Below, in pieces: positions 44,126 through 52,900 of a stretch of DNA of 64,000 bases. Both the position numbers and the translations under genes were made by a program. Numbering within the stretch: position 1 is the stretch's first letter; each line of letters begins with the position of its first letter. The notes under the pieces were generated by a model that was not told the DNA's origin, did no database searches, and saw only the letters and a list, made by a program, of their open reading frames with translations. Origin of the DNA: Corynebacterium lujinxingii (GTDB lineage Bacteria > Actinomycetota > Actinomycetes > Mycobacteriales > Mycobacteriaceae); NCBI RefSeq assembly GCF_014490555.1, contig NZ_CP061032.1, positions 372,001 to 436,000 on the forward strand, written 5' to 3'.

Positions 44126-45190
44126 TCACTCCCTTGCGCCCGGGTTGTCGCGGGCGTAGAACGCGGACACGGATCCGGCGCGCTGCGTCACGTTGAGCGT
44201 GAGCAGTTCGCCGTCTGTGTCCGCGTTTTGCGTGTCGTCGGGGCATGCGGTGTCGCCGAAGGAGACCTTGCAGTTGACGTCGACCGGGACGTTGTCCGGC
44301 AGGATGATCTCGACGTTGCCGGCGACGTTGCTGATCTCCACCGTCCGCGGCGTGTCAAGCGGTTCCAGTTCGGACAGGTCGAGGCGTGTTTCCCCGATAA
44401 ACCCGTCGAGGTCGGGGAGGTGGTCGATGTCCGACACGGTGATATCTGCGCTGCCGAATTTGCCGTAGTTGCCGACCCTCCATTCGCTGATGAACGACAG
44501 TGCAACCATGGTCAGTATTGTGAGCACGACCGTGACGGGGATCCAGAACCAGTTACGTTTCTTCGCCTGCTGCGGCGCCGGTTCGCTCGGCTCCGGCAGG
44601 TGCCACAGCTCCGGCGCGGCGCCGAGCGGGTCCCAGGCGGGCGGGCGCTGGCCGGGGTGTTCGTGTCCTTCGGGCACCGTCAGGTGGGAGGTGTCCACAG
44701 CGGGGCGGTTGCTTGTACGGGCCTCCTCCGGCTCGCCCACCAGCAACCCAGCCGGCGGCTCGGGCTGGCGCTGGTGCAGGAAGTACCAGCCGGCGGCGAA
44801 GAGGATGAACGTGACCAGCACTGCCCGCAGATCACCTGCGACGGAAACGGACGGTAGAAACAGGAACAGCCCGAGCAGCAGCCACCAGCCGGTGTCGCGA
44901 TCCTTTATCTCCGCTGCGGTCAGCTGCTGTTTCGGGGTGATGATCGCGGACCACGGGCTGCGGGTCAGCCCGAAGCGGGGCATATTGATCCAGCACAGCA
45001 GGTAAAGAAAGATGCCGCCACCGAACGCGAGCGAGAGCGCGACGAAAACTACGCGGACAAACGTGGGGTCGATGTGGAAGCGGGCGCCAATGCCTTCGCA
45101 GACGCCGCCGATGACGGCCTTGCCGCCCTGGTCCTCCGGGATGCGGGGCGGGCGGGTCTCCCACATCTGCGTGAGTGTGTTGTTTTCCAT
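44126..45190 (-). CDS. PspC-domain membrane protein with C-terminal toast-rack-like domain
   Basis: 354 residues. N-terminal PspC domain (DQGGKAVIGGVCEGIGARF, IDPTFVRVVFVALSLAFGGGIFLYLLCW), followed by further membrane segments. An extracytoplasmic beta-repeat C-terminus (PRTVEISNVAGNVEIILPDNVPVDVNCKVSFGD) resembles the DUF2154/LiaF toast-rack repeat. Such proteins pair with LiaRS-type systems in envelope-stress sensing. It is divergent from the PspC-histidine-kinase gene, with 112 nt between the starts. Confidence 0.85.
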   Translation of the reverse strand: MENNTLTQMWETRPPRIPEDQGGKAVIGGVCEGIGARFHIDPTFVRVVFVALSLAFGGGIFLYLLCWINMPRFGLTRSPWSAIITPKQQLTAAEIKDRDTGWWLLLGLFLFLPSVSVAGDLRAVLVTFILFAAGWYFLHQRQPEPPAGLLVGEPEEARTSNRPAVDTSHLTVPEGHEHPGQRPPAWDPLGAAPELWHLPEPSEPAPQQAKKRNWFWIPVTVVLTILTMVALSFISEWRVGNYGKFGSADITVSDIDHLPDLDGFIGETRLDLSELEPLDTPRTVEISNVAGNVEIILPDNVPVDVNCKVSFGDTACPDDTQNADTDGELLTLNVTQRAGSVSAFYARDNPGARE

Positions 45191-45302
45191 GGCTCCATCC
45201 TCCCGCGGGAGCGCGGGCCGCGGTATCGGGAACGACCCTGATTTTTCGTTTCAGGGTTTCCCCCGATGTGCCCTCAGGCGCACCCGTGCAACGATGGGCG
45301 TT

Positions 45303-46430
45303 ATGTCTGCGTTGTATCCCCGGCTGACCCGGAACCGCTCCCGCCGCGTTGTGGCCGGCGTGGCCTCCGGTGTGGCCGACCACCTGGGGGTGGAGGACAA
45401 ATGGATGCGCCTGTTCTTCGTCGCGGCGAGTTTCGCGGGCGGGTTCGGCGCGCTGCTCTACGCCGGTTTGTGGATGTTTACGCCCCTGGACGACAGTGGG
45501 GCGCAGCGCCAGCGCCCGGGGACGATGGATCTTGCGCTAGTGGTGCTCGGGTTTGCAGGCGCGCTTATTGCGCTGCAGCTGTCCTCGGGCGCGGGCGCCA
45601 CGGTGGTGTTTGTGCTCGGCGTGCTCATTGTCGGGGCGGTGATTGCGCTGCAGGCCTACGACCGCGGCACGGGGTCGTGGGGCAACATCGCCGCGCTGAT
45701 GTTGGGTGCGCTGCTGGTTATGGCCGGGGTGCTGGCAGTGGCGTTTGTGGGCGAAAGCGCCGGGGTTGGCGGCGTGGTGGTCTCCGTGCTGGTCACGGTG
45801 GTGGGTGTGGCGGTGCTGGTTGTGCCGCTGATAGCCAAGCTGGCCAATTCGCTCGTCGCGGAGCGGGAGGCGAAGGCGGTCGCGGACCAGCGCGCGGAGA
45901 TTGCCTCACGCTTGCACGATTCGGTGCTGCAGACCCTCGCGCTGATACAGAAGCAGGCGGGCGATGCGGATGAGGTCGCCCGCCTCGCGCGCGCCCAGGA
46001 GCGCGAGCTGCGGGCCTGGCTTTTCGACGACTCCGTGCCCAACCACACCACCACCTTCGCCGCCCTGCAGAAAGCGGCCGGCGAAGTGGAGGACGCCTTC
46101 CGCGTAGTCATCCAACCGGTCACGGTGGGCGAGGATGTCGCCTTCGACGAACGCACCGAGGCGATCGTGCTGGCCGCGAGGGAGGCAATGGTCAACGCCG
46201 CCAAGCACGCCGGTGTGGACACCATCGACGTTTACGCGGAGCATCTCGCGGGCAGGCTCGAGGTGTTTGTGCGCGACCGCGGTGCCGGTTTCGATCCGGA
46301 CGCCATCCCGGCCGATCGGCACGGTTTGCGCGACTCCATCGTGGGCCGCGTTCGGCGGGTTGGGGGAGAGGTGCACGTGGTGTCGTCGATAGGCGATGGC
46401 TCAGAGGTGGAGATAGCGTTAGAGCTATGA
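45303..46430 (+). CDS. cgtS8: PspC-domain sensor histidine kinase (CgtS8-like)
   Basis: 375 residues from ATG 45303; AACGAT (45290-45295) ends 7 nt upstream and no ribosome binding site is visible. The N-terminal PspC domain (RRVVAGVASGVADHLG) leads into about six membrane segments. A HisKA_3-type dimerisation domain follows with phosphoacceptor His205 in ASRLHDSVLQTLAL, then a HATPase domain (REAMVNAAKHAG and RDRGAGFDPDAI). Its stop overlaps the response regulator. The architecture and context match C. glutamicum CgtS8. Confidence 0.9.
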   Translation: MSALYPRLTRNRSRRVVAGVASGVADHLGVEDKWMRLFFVAASFAGGFGALLYAGLWMFTPLDDSGAQRQRPGTMDLALVVLGFAGALIALQLSSGAGATVVFVLGVLIVGAVIALQAYDRGTGSWGNIAALMLGALLVMAGVLAVAFVGESAGVGGVVVSVLVTVVGVAVLVVPLIAKLANSLVAEREAKAVADQRAEIASRLHDSVLQTLALIQKQAGDADEVARLARAQERELRAWLFDDSVPNHTTTFAALQKAAGEVEDAFRVVIQPVTVGEDVAFDERTEAIVLAAREAMVNAAKHAGVDTIDVYAEHLAGRLEVFVRDRGAGFDPDAIPADRHGLRDSIVGRVRRVGGEVHVVSSIGDGSEVEIALEL

Positions 46431-47059
46431 CGAGTGTGTTCTTGGTGGACGATCACTCCGTGTTCCGTGCCGGGGTGAAAGCGGAGCTGGCTGCCGCAAG
46501 CGGCCAGCTCGAGGTCGTCGGTGAGGCCGGCACGGTTGCTGAGGCGGTGCGTGGGATCGAGCGCACGCGCCCGGACGTGGTGCTTTTAGACGTGCACATG
46601 CCCGACGGCGGCGGACTGGCCGTGCTCAAGCGGGCGCCCGGCCCGGCGTATCTGGCGCTGAGTGTTTCCGACGCCGCCGAAGACGTCATTGCCCTGATCC
46701 GTGCCGGTGCGCGCGGGTACGTGACCAAGAACATCGCAGGCGCCGAGCTTGCAGAGGCGATTGAGCGGGTGCGCGGCGGGGACGCGTACTTCTCGCCCCG
46801 GCTGGCCGGGTTCGTCCTCGACGCCTTCGCCTCCGGGCCGGTGGTGGAGGAGGACGACCCAGCGGTGGATTCGCTGACTCGCCGCGAGCTCGAGGTGCTG
46901 CGGCTGCTCGCGCGCGGCTACATGTACAAGGAGATCGCCGAGCGGCTGTTCATCTCTGTGAAGACGGTGGAGACGCACGCGTCGAACATCCTGCGCAAGA
47001 CACAGACCTCCAACCGCCACCAGCTCACCAGGTGGGCGGTGGCGCGGGATTTGGGCTAG
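46427..47059 (+). CDS. cgtR8: NarL/LuxR-family response regulator (CgtR8-like)
   Basis: 210 residues. Receiver domain with Asp55 (VVLLDVHMPDGGG) and acidic pair in FLVDDHSVF. The C-terminal LuxR helix-turn-helix (LTRRELEVLRLLARGYMYKEIAERLFIS) is followed by VKTVETHASNILRK. ATGA overlap with the kinase shows they are made together. Targets are not visible, but the three flanking PspC genes are candidates. Confidence 0.92.
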   Translation: MTSVFLVDDHSVFRAGVKAELAAASGQLEVVGEAGTVAEAVRGIERTRPDVVLLDVHMPDGGGLAVLKRAPGPAYLALSVSDAAEDVIALIRAGARGYVTKNIAGAELAEAIERVRGGDAYFSPRLAGFVLDAFASGPVVEEDDPAVDSLTRRELEVLRLLARGYMYKEIAERLFISVKTVETHASNILRKTQTSNRHQLTRWAVARDLG

Positions 47060-48864
47060 AGCACGCCCGCCTGGGTGAGCAGCGATAGCGCCGTTTTATC
47101 CGTTTCCTGCAGCATGAGCGGGTCAGTGCCCGGCATCGGCGAGATCGTCGTGTCCGCCCACTGCGAGCCAGTCGGGATGCCGACGATGTGCAAGCGCGCA
47201 TCCAACGTGCCGTCGGGGTGGACGGCGCGGCGGGTGGCGTCGTCGGTTTCCGGGGAGGCGGTGCAGTTAAACGGGCGGACGCGGGCGGCGTCGATAAGCG
47301 AGCGGCTCAGCGGGTCGACGGCGTTGCGGATGTCGGGGGAGGGCAGGAAGGCGTCGGCAAGCGCGGTGGCGGTGGTGGTGCGCCCGTGGCTGGTGGCCAC
47401 GTATTCGTCGTCGCTCGTATCGACGACCGGCGCAGGGCCCACAAATGTCACCAGGCCCGCGTCGGCAAGCGCGAGCAGCTCGCGGGTGCGGAACAGCGGT
47501 GGGCCCGAGCCGACCATCTGCCCGAACGCCATGTACTGCGACAGTGCCCGTTCGCGGGGCCCGCGGTCGTTTTCCGTGGCGATCGCGCTCGGCTTGCGGC
47601 CAGCGGAGATCGCCCACAGCCCGGCCTTGAGTGGGGAGTCCCAGGCGGCGACGGCCTCGTCGATATCCCGCGCCATGTCGTCGGTGATGTGCCGCTGCAA
47701 CTCGTCGAGCGTCAGGTCCGCCGTGCCGGCGAGCGGGTCGATCCAGAACGCCATGTCGAACGGCTCGTCGGAAAGGTTCGCGGTGGTGTCGGTGAGCGCG
47801 CGGGCGACCGGTGCGATGTCATCGGCGCTGGCAGCTGCGCTCAGGTCCGCGGCGTCGATGGCGGCGAGGATCTCGTCGAGCGGCGCCTTCAGTGCTTCCG
47901 GGCGCACGCGGGCGAGGACCCGGTAGTACTCGGCGTAGGCGTCGCGGGCGAGCGCGGGCCACAGGTCGCGGCCGAAGGACACCGGTGCGGTGGAGACTTC
48001 GATGGCTGCGCGCAGGCGCGACAGGTCGGCCTTCGGCGGCAGCGAGTGGTACTCCGACTTCGGCAGGTAGGGGTAGCCGCGCCCGGAGGTGACCACGAAA
48101 TGTGGCTCCTCGCCGGACGCCTCGTAGTGCAGGCCAGAGCGGGTCGAGGCGTCCTCGACGAACCGCCCGCCCCGGTTGATGGTGGTCAGCGCCATGAGGT
48201 CGAAAAAGCCCATGCCCATGCCGCGTACCAGCAGTCGTTCGCCGGCGCCGATGCGGGACACATCCTGCTCCACCGGATTGTCGGCGGGGATGTACGTGAG
48301 GCCGGATGCGGCGAACTTCTCCTGTTCTGGCGATGGGGCGGGCACGACCCAGCCGGTGGCCAGCACGGTAGCGTCGACGTGGATGACGGTGTCGTCGTCA
48401 AGCAAAAGTGCGTCCCCTTCGAGCGACACTGCGCGGGCGTGGTGCTCGATCACTTCCACGTTGTCGGGGAGTTGTGCGAGCGCGACCTTCCACACCCAGC
48501 GCAAGTACTCGCCGTACAGGGCGCGCGACGGGTTGGACTCGGGGCGGGTGTCGCGGATTTCCTCGGCGAATGACTCCGGCGCGTCCGGGGTTTGCAGCCA
48601 CTCAAACATGGTCGGGCCCTGGAGTACGGGGGCGGTGACGGTCGCACCAGGCTCGGTGAACAAGGTCACGGCGCCGGCGAGGGTGTTCATGCACAGCGTG
48701 CGCGTTTGGGTGGTGTCCCAGATGCGGCCGGCGCCGAGTTGGGCGTCGTCGATGATGTGCAGGGTGAGCGGTTGACCGCCGCGCTCGTTGAGAAAGGCGG
48801 CGATGCGTTCGGTGATCGAAATGCCGCGTGGGCCTGCGCCGACAATGGCGATCGATGCTCCCAC
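47056..48864 (-). CDS. FAD/NAD(P)-binding protein (NAD_binding_9 type)
   Basis: 602 residues. The N-terminal Rossmann motif SIAIVGAGPRGISITERI binds a dinucleotide, and a second nucleotide-binding segment is DATVLATGWVVPAP. Belongs to the FAD-NAD(P)-binding family related to HpaB/HI0933-like and amino-acid N-hydroxylase-like proteins, whose substrates are mostly unknown. No signal peptide. Convergent with the response regulator (4-nt overlap) and 6 nt after the small PspC gene, with which it may form an operon. Confidence 0.8.
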   Translation of the reverse strand: MGASIAIVGAGPRGISITERIAAFLNERGGQPLTLHIIDDAQLGAGRIWDTTQTRTLCMNTLAGAVTLFTEPGATVTAPVLQGPTMFEWLQTPDAPESFAEEIRDTRPESNPSRALYGEYLRWVWKVALAQLPDNVEVIEHHARAVSLEGDALLLDDDTVIHVDATVLATGWVVPAPSPEQEKFAASGLTYIPADNPVEQDVSRIGAGERLLVRGMGMGFFDLMALTTINRGGRFVEDASTRSGLHYEASGEEPHFVVTSGRGYPYLPKSEYHSLPPKADLSRLRAAIEVSTAPVSFGRDLWPALARDAYAEYYRVLARVRPEALKAPLDEILAAIDAADLSAAASADDIAPVARALTDTTANLSDEPFDMAFWIDPLAGTADLTLDELQRHITDDMARDIDEAVAAWDSPLKAGLWAISAGRKPSAIATENDRGPRERALSQYMAFGQMVGSGPPLFRTRELLALADAGLVTFVGPAPVVDTSDDEYVATSHGRTTTATALADAFLPSPDIRNAVDPLSRSLIDAARVRPFNCTASPETDDATRRAVHPDGTLDARLHIVGIPTGSQWADTTISPMPGTDPLMLQETDKTALSLLTQAGVL

Positions 48865-48870
48865 TGGGTG

Positions 48871-49362
48871 TTACCTCCTGGTTTGGTTGTTGCGCCACAC
48901 GAGGTCGTCGTCAAGCGACTGCGGCGGCTCGGGGTGGCTGGCGTAGGCGACGAACCAGAGCAGCAGGAAGACGACGAAGCCGCCGAGGGTGATGCGGCTG
49001 TCGCCAGCCTCGTGCGCGGTGGGCACGAAGATGATCGGCCCGAGGATGAGCCACCACGCCGTACGGCGGTCCTTGCGCTCGGCGGGGGTGAGGGTGTTTT
49101 TCGGCACCATGATGGCCCTGCCAGGGCTTGCTGTCTCGCCGATGCGCGGCATGAGCAACCAGCACAGCAGGTAGGCGAAGATGCCGCCGCCGAAGACGAA
49201 TCCGGTGAGGACGAACGCGATGCGCACCGCGACCGGATCGTGGCCGTAGCGCGCGCCGAAGCCGGTGCACACGCCGCCGAACACGGCTTTGCCGCCCTGG
49301 TCTTTTGGGATGCGCCGCGGGCGGGTTTGCCACATGTGCCGCAGGGATGTGTTGCTAGCCAT
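48871..49362 (-). CDS. Small PspC-domain membrane protein
   Basis: 163 residues from ATG 49362; CATAAT (49370-49375, minus strand) ends 7 nt upstream, so the mRNA is probably leaderless. N-terminal PspC domain (DQGGKAVFGGVCTGFGARYG, AVRIAFVLTGFVFGGGIFAYLLCWLLM). It is a close relative of the 354-residue PspC protein at 44126-45190, sharing the first ~110 residues, but lacks the toast-rack-like C-terminus. It ends in SLDDDLVWRNNQ. Likely a duplicate of the other PspC gene. Confidence 0.85.
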   Translation of the reverse strand: MASNTSLRHMWQTRPRRIPKDQGGKAVFGGVCTGFGARYGHDPVAVRIAFVLTGFVFGGGIFAYLLCWLLMPRIGETASPGRAIMVPKNTLTPAERKDRRTAWWLILGPIIFVPTAHEAGDSRITLGGFVVFLLLWFVAYASHPEPPQSLDDDLVWRNNQTRR

Positions 49363-49370
49363 GGGCCCCA

Positions 49371-49787
49371 TTATGCGTACGCGAGCCGACGCGTGCCGTC
49401 GACGTGCGGGTACAGCAGCCATGCGGCACCTGCTGCGAGGATGCCGGTAAGCAGCGAGGCCACCGCGGACCACCCGACGAGCGGTGCGAGCATGAGCGCC
49501 AACCACCACAGCATGGGCGGGAGCATCATGCTTAACGACGGCACCCTGGCCACGTTGTGCGCCTCCGCAAACGCCTTGAGCTGCTTGCGGTAGGGGTGTG
49601 CGAGCGTGGCCGTGACGGCGGCCACGACGCAGATAAGCGCCACAACCGCCTTGATACCCAGCGGCGCTTGCGAGACCATCACACCGATCGATCCGCCCAC
49701 GCCGGCGGATCCAACCGCACGCACGACTGCGGGCGTGGGGATCGGGGTGACGCGGTTTTGGACGTCGGATGCGCTGATGGGGATCAT
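49371..49787 (-). CDS. Small membrane protein of unknown function
   Basis: 138 residues. Three hydrophobic segments (APLGIKAVVALICVVAAVTATL, MMLPPMLWWLALMLAPLVG and ASLLTGILAAGAAWLLY). Thr/Pro-rich cytosolic start (VTPIPTPAVVRAVGSAG). The 3' end contains the -10 of the PspC gene that follows on the same strand. No family recognised. Confidence 0.6.
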   Translation of the reverse strand: MIPISASDVQNRVTPIPTPAVVRAVGSAGVGGSIGVMVSQAPLGIKAVVALICVVAAVTATLAHPYRKQLKAFAEAHNVARVPSLSMMLPPMLWWLALMLAPLVGWSAVASLLTGILAAGAAWLLYPHVDGTRRLAYA

Positions 49788-49826
49788 GGTGAGGGACGTT
49801 ACCAGGTCTCACCCACCCCGCAGTGT

Positions 49827-49842
49827 GCGAAAATATGTTCGA
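49827..49842. promoter_or_regulatory. LexA box (SOS operator) upstream of imuA'
   Basis: GCGAAAATATGTTCGA matches the corynebacterial LexA consensus TCGAAMANNTGTTCGA at every defined position except the first. It ends 9 nt before the -35 hexamer of the imuA' promoter, so LexA would block RNA polymerase. Confidence 0.85.
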
Positions 49843-49851
49843 CCATTGACG

Positions 49852-49880
49852 TTGCCTGTGTCGTACCCGAGGTGCATACT
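49852..49880 (+). promoter_or_regulatory. imuA' promoter
   Basis: TTGCCT (49852-49857), 17 bp, CATACT (49875-49880) with an upstream TG (TGCATACT). The -10 ends 7 nt before GTG 49888, so the transcript starts at or next to the start codon. Confidence 0.7.
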
Positions 49881-49887
49881 ACTTGGC

Positions 49888-50616
49888 GTGAGTGGAACAC
49901 CTATTCGAGCGACTGCAACGGCAGTAGAGGACCTGCGGGGAGCGGGTGAAGTGCCTGCTCAGCCGACCCGTGCCGAGCAGATCGCTGACCTGCGCGCCCG
50001 CATGGCCGCGCTCGGTGGGGAAGTGCCGCAGGAGGTTGCGGCCGATACAGAAACGCTCACTGTGGGCGGTGGTCTTTCGACTGTGTTGCCGAACGGCGGA
50101 TTGCCGCGCCGGGCGGTCACGCACGTCAGCGACACGCCTGCGCTCGTCGTCGAGCTGCTCGGCCAGGTGGTGGGTGCCGGCGGCTGCGCGGGGGTGGTGG
50201 GCTGGCCGGAGCTGTCGTACGCCGCCGTCGCCGCCGATGCGCTCGAGCGGGTGGTTGCGGTGCCGGAGCCGGGCATCGACGACCTCTCTGTCGCCGGTGT
50301 TCTCGCCGAGGGGTTGGACCTGGTGGTGCTGCGCACCCGCACCGCGCTGCAACTCACCCCGGTGCGTGCGCGGCCCCTGCTGGCCCGGATCAGAAAAGGC
50401 CAGGCCGCACTTGTGTGCGTCAACGTTGCGGTGCCCTCGCCGGCGCTGACGGTTGCGGGCACGCTCGCGCAGTTCCACGGCATCGGGCGGGGTACCGGGC
50501 GGATCACCGGCATCGACTTCGACGTGCGAGCCGAGACCAAGGGGTACCGCCCGGCAAGTGCGCGGGTCACGCTGGGCGTTGGTGTGCAACCGCGGAAGTT
50601 GAGGCTGGTCACATGA
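49888..50616 (+). CDS. imuA': Mutasome accessory protein ImuA'
   Basis: 242 residues from GTG 49888 (leaderless-type start). ImuA' is a RecA-like protein found only with ImuB and DnaE2 in actinobacteria, required for damage-induced mutagenesis. It has the actinobacterial layout: LRARMAALGGEVP, the degraded P-loop region TLTVGGGLSTVLPNGGLPRR, and VELLGQVVGAGGCAGVVGWPEL. The stop overlaps the imuB start (ATGA). Controlled by the LexA box upstream. Confidence 0.88.
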   Translation: MSGTPIRATATAVEDLRGAGEVPAQPTRAEQIADLRARMAALGGEVPQEVAADTETLTVGGGLSTVLPNGGLPRRAVTHVSDTPALVVELLGQVVGAGGCAGVVGWPELSYAAVAADALERVVAVPEPGIDDLSVAGVLAEGLDLVVLRTRTALQLTPVRARPLLARIRKGQAALVCVNVAVPSPALTVAGTLAQFHGIGRGTGRITGIDFDVRAETKGYRPASARVTLGVGVQPRKLRLVT

Positions 50617-52166
50617 GGACCGCCGCGCTGTGGTTTCCGGACTGGCCCGTGCAGGCGGTGAAATTGGAGTCCGGCGACGAGTTGGCGGAGCCTGTCGCCA
50701 TCGCTGCGCACCACCGCATCAAGGTGTGCTCGCAGGGTGCCCGCGAGGTCGGTGTGCGCCGCGGGATGAAGGTGCGCAACGCCCAGGCCGCCGCCCCGGA
50801 GTTGACGGTGGTGGACGACAACCCGGACCGCGACGGGCGCATGTTCGCAGCCCTTGCGGCGGGGCTCGACGACGTCGCGGCAAGTGTGGAGGTACTGCGC
50901 CCGGGGCTCATCGTCGCTGACTTGGCTGCGGCCGGGAAATTTCACGGCAGCGAGGACAAAGCTCTCGAGATGCTTATCGACGCCGCCTCGCGCCGCGGCA
51001 TCGACGCCCTCGCCGGCGCCGCCGACGAGATCGCCACCGCCGTGATCGCGGCACGCTCGTCGCAGGTGGTGGCGCCGGGGGAGTCGAAAGCGTTTCTGGA
51101 AACGCAGTCGCTCGGTGTGCTCGTCGCCGAGGAGGCGCTCGGCGCGGACACCGGCACCGTCAAGGCGCTGGGACAGTTGGGCATTGCCACCCTCGGCCAG
51201 TTGGCGTCGCTGCCCCCGGCGGCGATGACCACTCGCTTCGGCCAGCCCGGCATGCTCATCCACCGCATCGCCGCGGCCGCGCCGGACCGCCGGGTCGCCC
51301 CCGAGATCCCGGTGGAGGACCTCGCCGTGGCGATCACCCCGGAGGATCCCATCGAGCGTGTCGACGCCGCCGCGTTTGCCGCCCGCGCCCTCGCCGCAAG
51401 CCTGCACGAGCGGCTCAAAGAGGCCGGCCACAACTGCCTGCGGCTGAAAGTGACGGCGGAACTCGGCGACGGTACCCGCGTCGAGCGCGTCTGGCGCACC
51501 CGCGAAGCGCTGACCGAGGCCGCCACCGCCGACCGCGTGCGCTGGCAACTCGACGGCTGGCTCACCGGCGGCGGCGCCGGCGAAATCACAAGTCTCATCC
51601 TCGAACCACTCGAACTCGCCGCGCCTGAACCCGTCGGCGAATTATGGGCCGACGGCGCATCCACCGACACCGCCCGCCGCGTGGTGGAGCGCGTCCAGTC
51701 CCAGCTCGGCATCGAAGCCGTCGTCCAGCCGCGGCTCGTCGGCGGGCGCGGCGTGGCAGAGCGGGTGCAGATGGTGCCGTTCGGGGAGGCGGGGCCATCT
51801 GCAGATACGCATGCGTGGCCCGGCGCCATCCCCGCGCCACTGCCCGCGCGCCTCGGCGGCGGCATCGACCACCCGGCCTCGCGCATTTCGCTTATCGACG
51901 ACACCGCGCAGCCCATCATCGTCACCGCCGAGGCCCTGCTCTCGGCAGCCCCGTACGCGATGGCATGGGGTGAGCGGCGCTTCCTGGTCACCGGGTGGGC
52001 AGGGCCCTGGCCCGTGGACGAGGGATGGTGGACGCAAAGCGACATACCCGCGGGAAGGCTCGCGCGCATGCAGGTCGTCGGCCGCGAAGGTGGGCCCGAC
52101 GGCGCTGTGACCGGGTGGCTGCTCGTGTGGAGCCGCCGCAGCTGGCGCGTGGAGGCGGTGTATTAG
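50613..52166 (+). CDS. imuB: ImuB, Y-family polymerase-like mutasome protein
   Basis: 517 residues from ATG 50613, overlapping imuA' by 4 nt. ImuB looks like a Y-family DNA polymerase but is catalytically dead; it links the beta clamp, DnaE2 and ImuA'. The usual N-terminal acidic motif (like LDVDAFFASVE) is replaced by AALWFPDWPVQAV, as expected for ImuB. The palm and fingers region is about residues 1-160, the little finger 240-340. A C-terminal hydrophobic, Trp-rich domain ends in WSRRSWRVEAVY. Confidence 0.92.
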   Translation: MRTAALWFPDWPVQAVKLESGDELAEPVAIAAHHRIKVCSQGAREVGVRRGMKVRNAQAAAPELTVVDDNPDRDGRMFAALAAGLDDVAASVEVLRPGLIVADLAAAGKFHGSEDKALEMLIDAASRRGIDALAGAADEIATAVIAARSSQVVAPGESKAFLETQSLGVLVAEEALGADTGTVKALGQLGIATLGQLASLPPAAMTTRFGQPGMLIHRIAAAAPDRRVAPEIPVEDLAVAITPEDPIERVDAAAFAARALAASLHERLKEAGHNCLRLKVTAELGDGTRVERVWRTREALTEAATADRVRWQLDGWLTGGGAGEITSLILEPLELAAPEPVGELWADGASTDTARRVVERVQSQLGIEAVVQPRLVGGRGVAERVQMVPFGEAGPSADTHAWPGAIPAPLPARLGGGIDHPASRISLIDDTAQPIIVTAEALLSAAPYAMAWGERRFLVTGWAGPWPVDEGWWTQSDIPAGRLARMQVVGREGGPDGAVTGWLLVWSRRSWRVEAVY

Positions 52167-52196
52167 TTCTGCACTAGTTCTGCACTAGTTCTGAAC
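52164..52196. repeat. Three tandem 11-bp repeats at the imuB end
   Basis: TAGTTCTGCAC, TAGTTCTGCAC, TAGTTCTGAAC in direct tandem. The first unit supplies the imuB stop and the last contains the stop and final codons of the convergent lipoprotein gene. Confidence 0.85.
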
Positions 52197-52772
52197 GATG
52201 TCGACGACCACGCGCTTCGGGTCCTCGAGCACCTGCACCGAGTAGGGCAGGGCGGAGCGCAGGCCGACCACGACCTGGCTGCGGCCCTCGTAGGTGCCGG
52301 CGCTGATGACGTCGATGACGTTGCCGGTATCGCCCGCCATCTTTACCGGCACGTCCGGGTCTTTGCCGAGTTCAAACGGGTAGACGGTGCCGTCGACGTT
52401 GATGTTCAAAAACGCGTTGCCCGCCACCTTCAGCGGCTGGGCGACAGTCTCCTGCATCGGGGTGGAGGTGTAGTCGACAAACCAGCCCGGGTCGCCGGTG
52501 CCCTCCAGGTCCACCACCACGCGGTCGAAACCCTCGTGGGCACCGACGCGCACACCGGTGACCACCAGTTCCGACGGGGCGGACGGGCGCAACGACTTCG
52601 GCGACGGGTCAGCCGTGCCGAGCGGCTCCACGCGTTGCCCGCCACCCGACAGGCTGCTGGCCACCGTCTCGTCGGTTCCACCGCCGGGGATGCTGCAGGC
52701 GGTGCAGGTGGCGATCGTCGCCAAGCACACGCCCGCAAGCGTCGCACGAAGGGAACCGGAAATTCGAAGCAT
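52185..52772 (-). CDS. Lipoprotein with AMIN-like domain
   Basis: 195 residues. Signal peptide with lipidation Cys at about residue 26 (LATIATCTAC/SIPGG), though the -3 Cys is atypical. The extracytoplasmic domain (GVRVGAHEGFDRVVVDLEGTGDPGWFVDY, then VVVGLRSALPYSVQVLEDPKRVVVDI) matches the AMIN-like domain seen in actinobacterial lipoproteins, thought to bind wall or membrane surfaces. Weak -10 TACGGT six nt upstream. Converges on imuB. Confidence 0.8.
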   Translation of the reverse strand: MLRISGSLRATLAGVCLATIATCTACSIPGGGTDETVASSLSGGGQRVEPLGTADPSPKSLRPSAPSELVVTGVRVGAHEGFDRVVVDLEGTGDPGWFVDYTSTPMQETVAQPLKVAGNAFLNINVDGTVYPFELGKDPDVPVKMAGDTGNVIDVISAGTYEGRSQVVVGLRSALPYSVQVLEDPKRVVVDIVQN

Positions 52773-52871
52773 TCAGCCACCGTATCCAGCAGGTCGGGCA
52801 AGGCCAAACGCAAACGGGCGAAAACAGAATTAGTTACACAACTGTTACAACCTGGATGACCGTCCAAGAGG

Positions 52872-52890
52872 TTAGGGCACACTTAGCTAA
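52872..52890. promoter_or_regulatory. Candidate DtxR iron box
   Basis: TTAGGGCACACTTAGCTAA matches 13 of 19 positions of the DtxR consensus TTAGGTTAGCCTAACCTAA, including the outer TTAGG and CTAA-type ends. It lies 10 nt before the start of an iron-sulfur/thioredoxin-like protein gene. Would place the gene under iron control; a call from sequence only. Confidence 0.5.
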
Positions 52891-52900
52891 GGTGGTGCGC

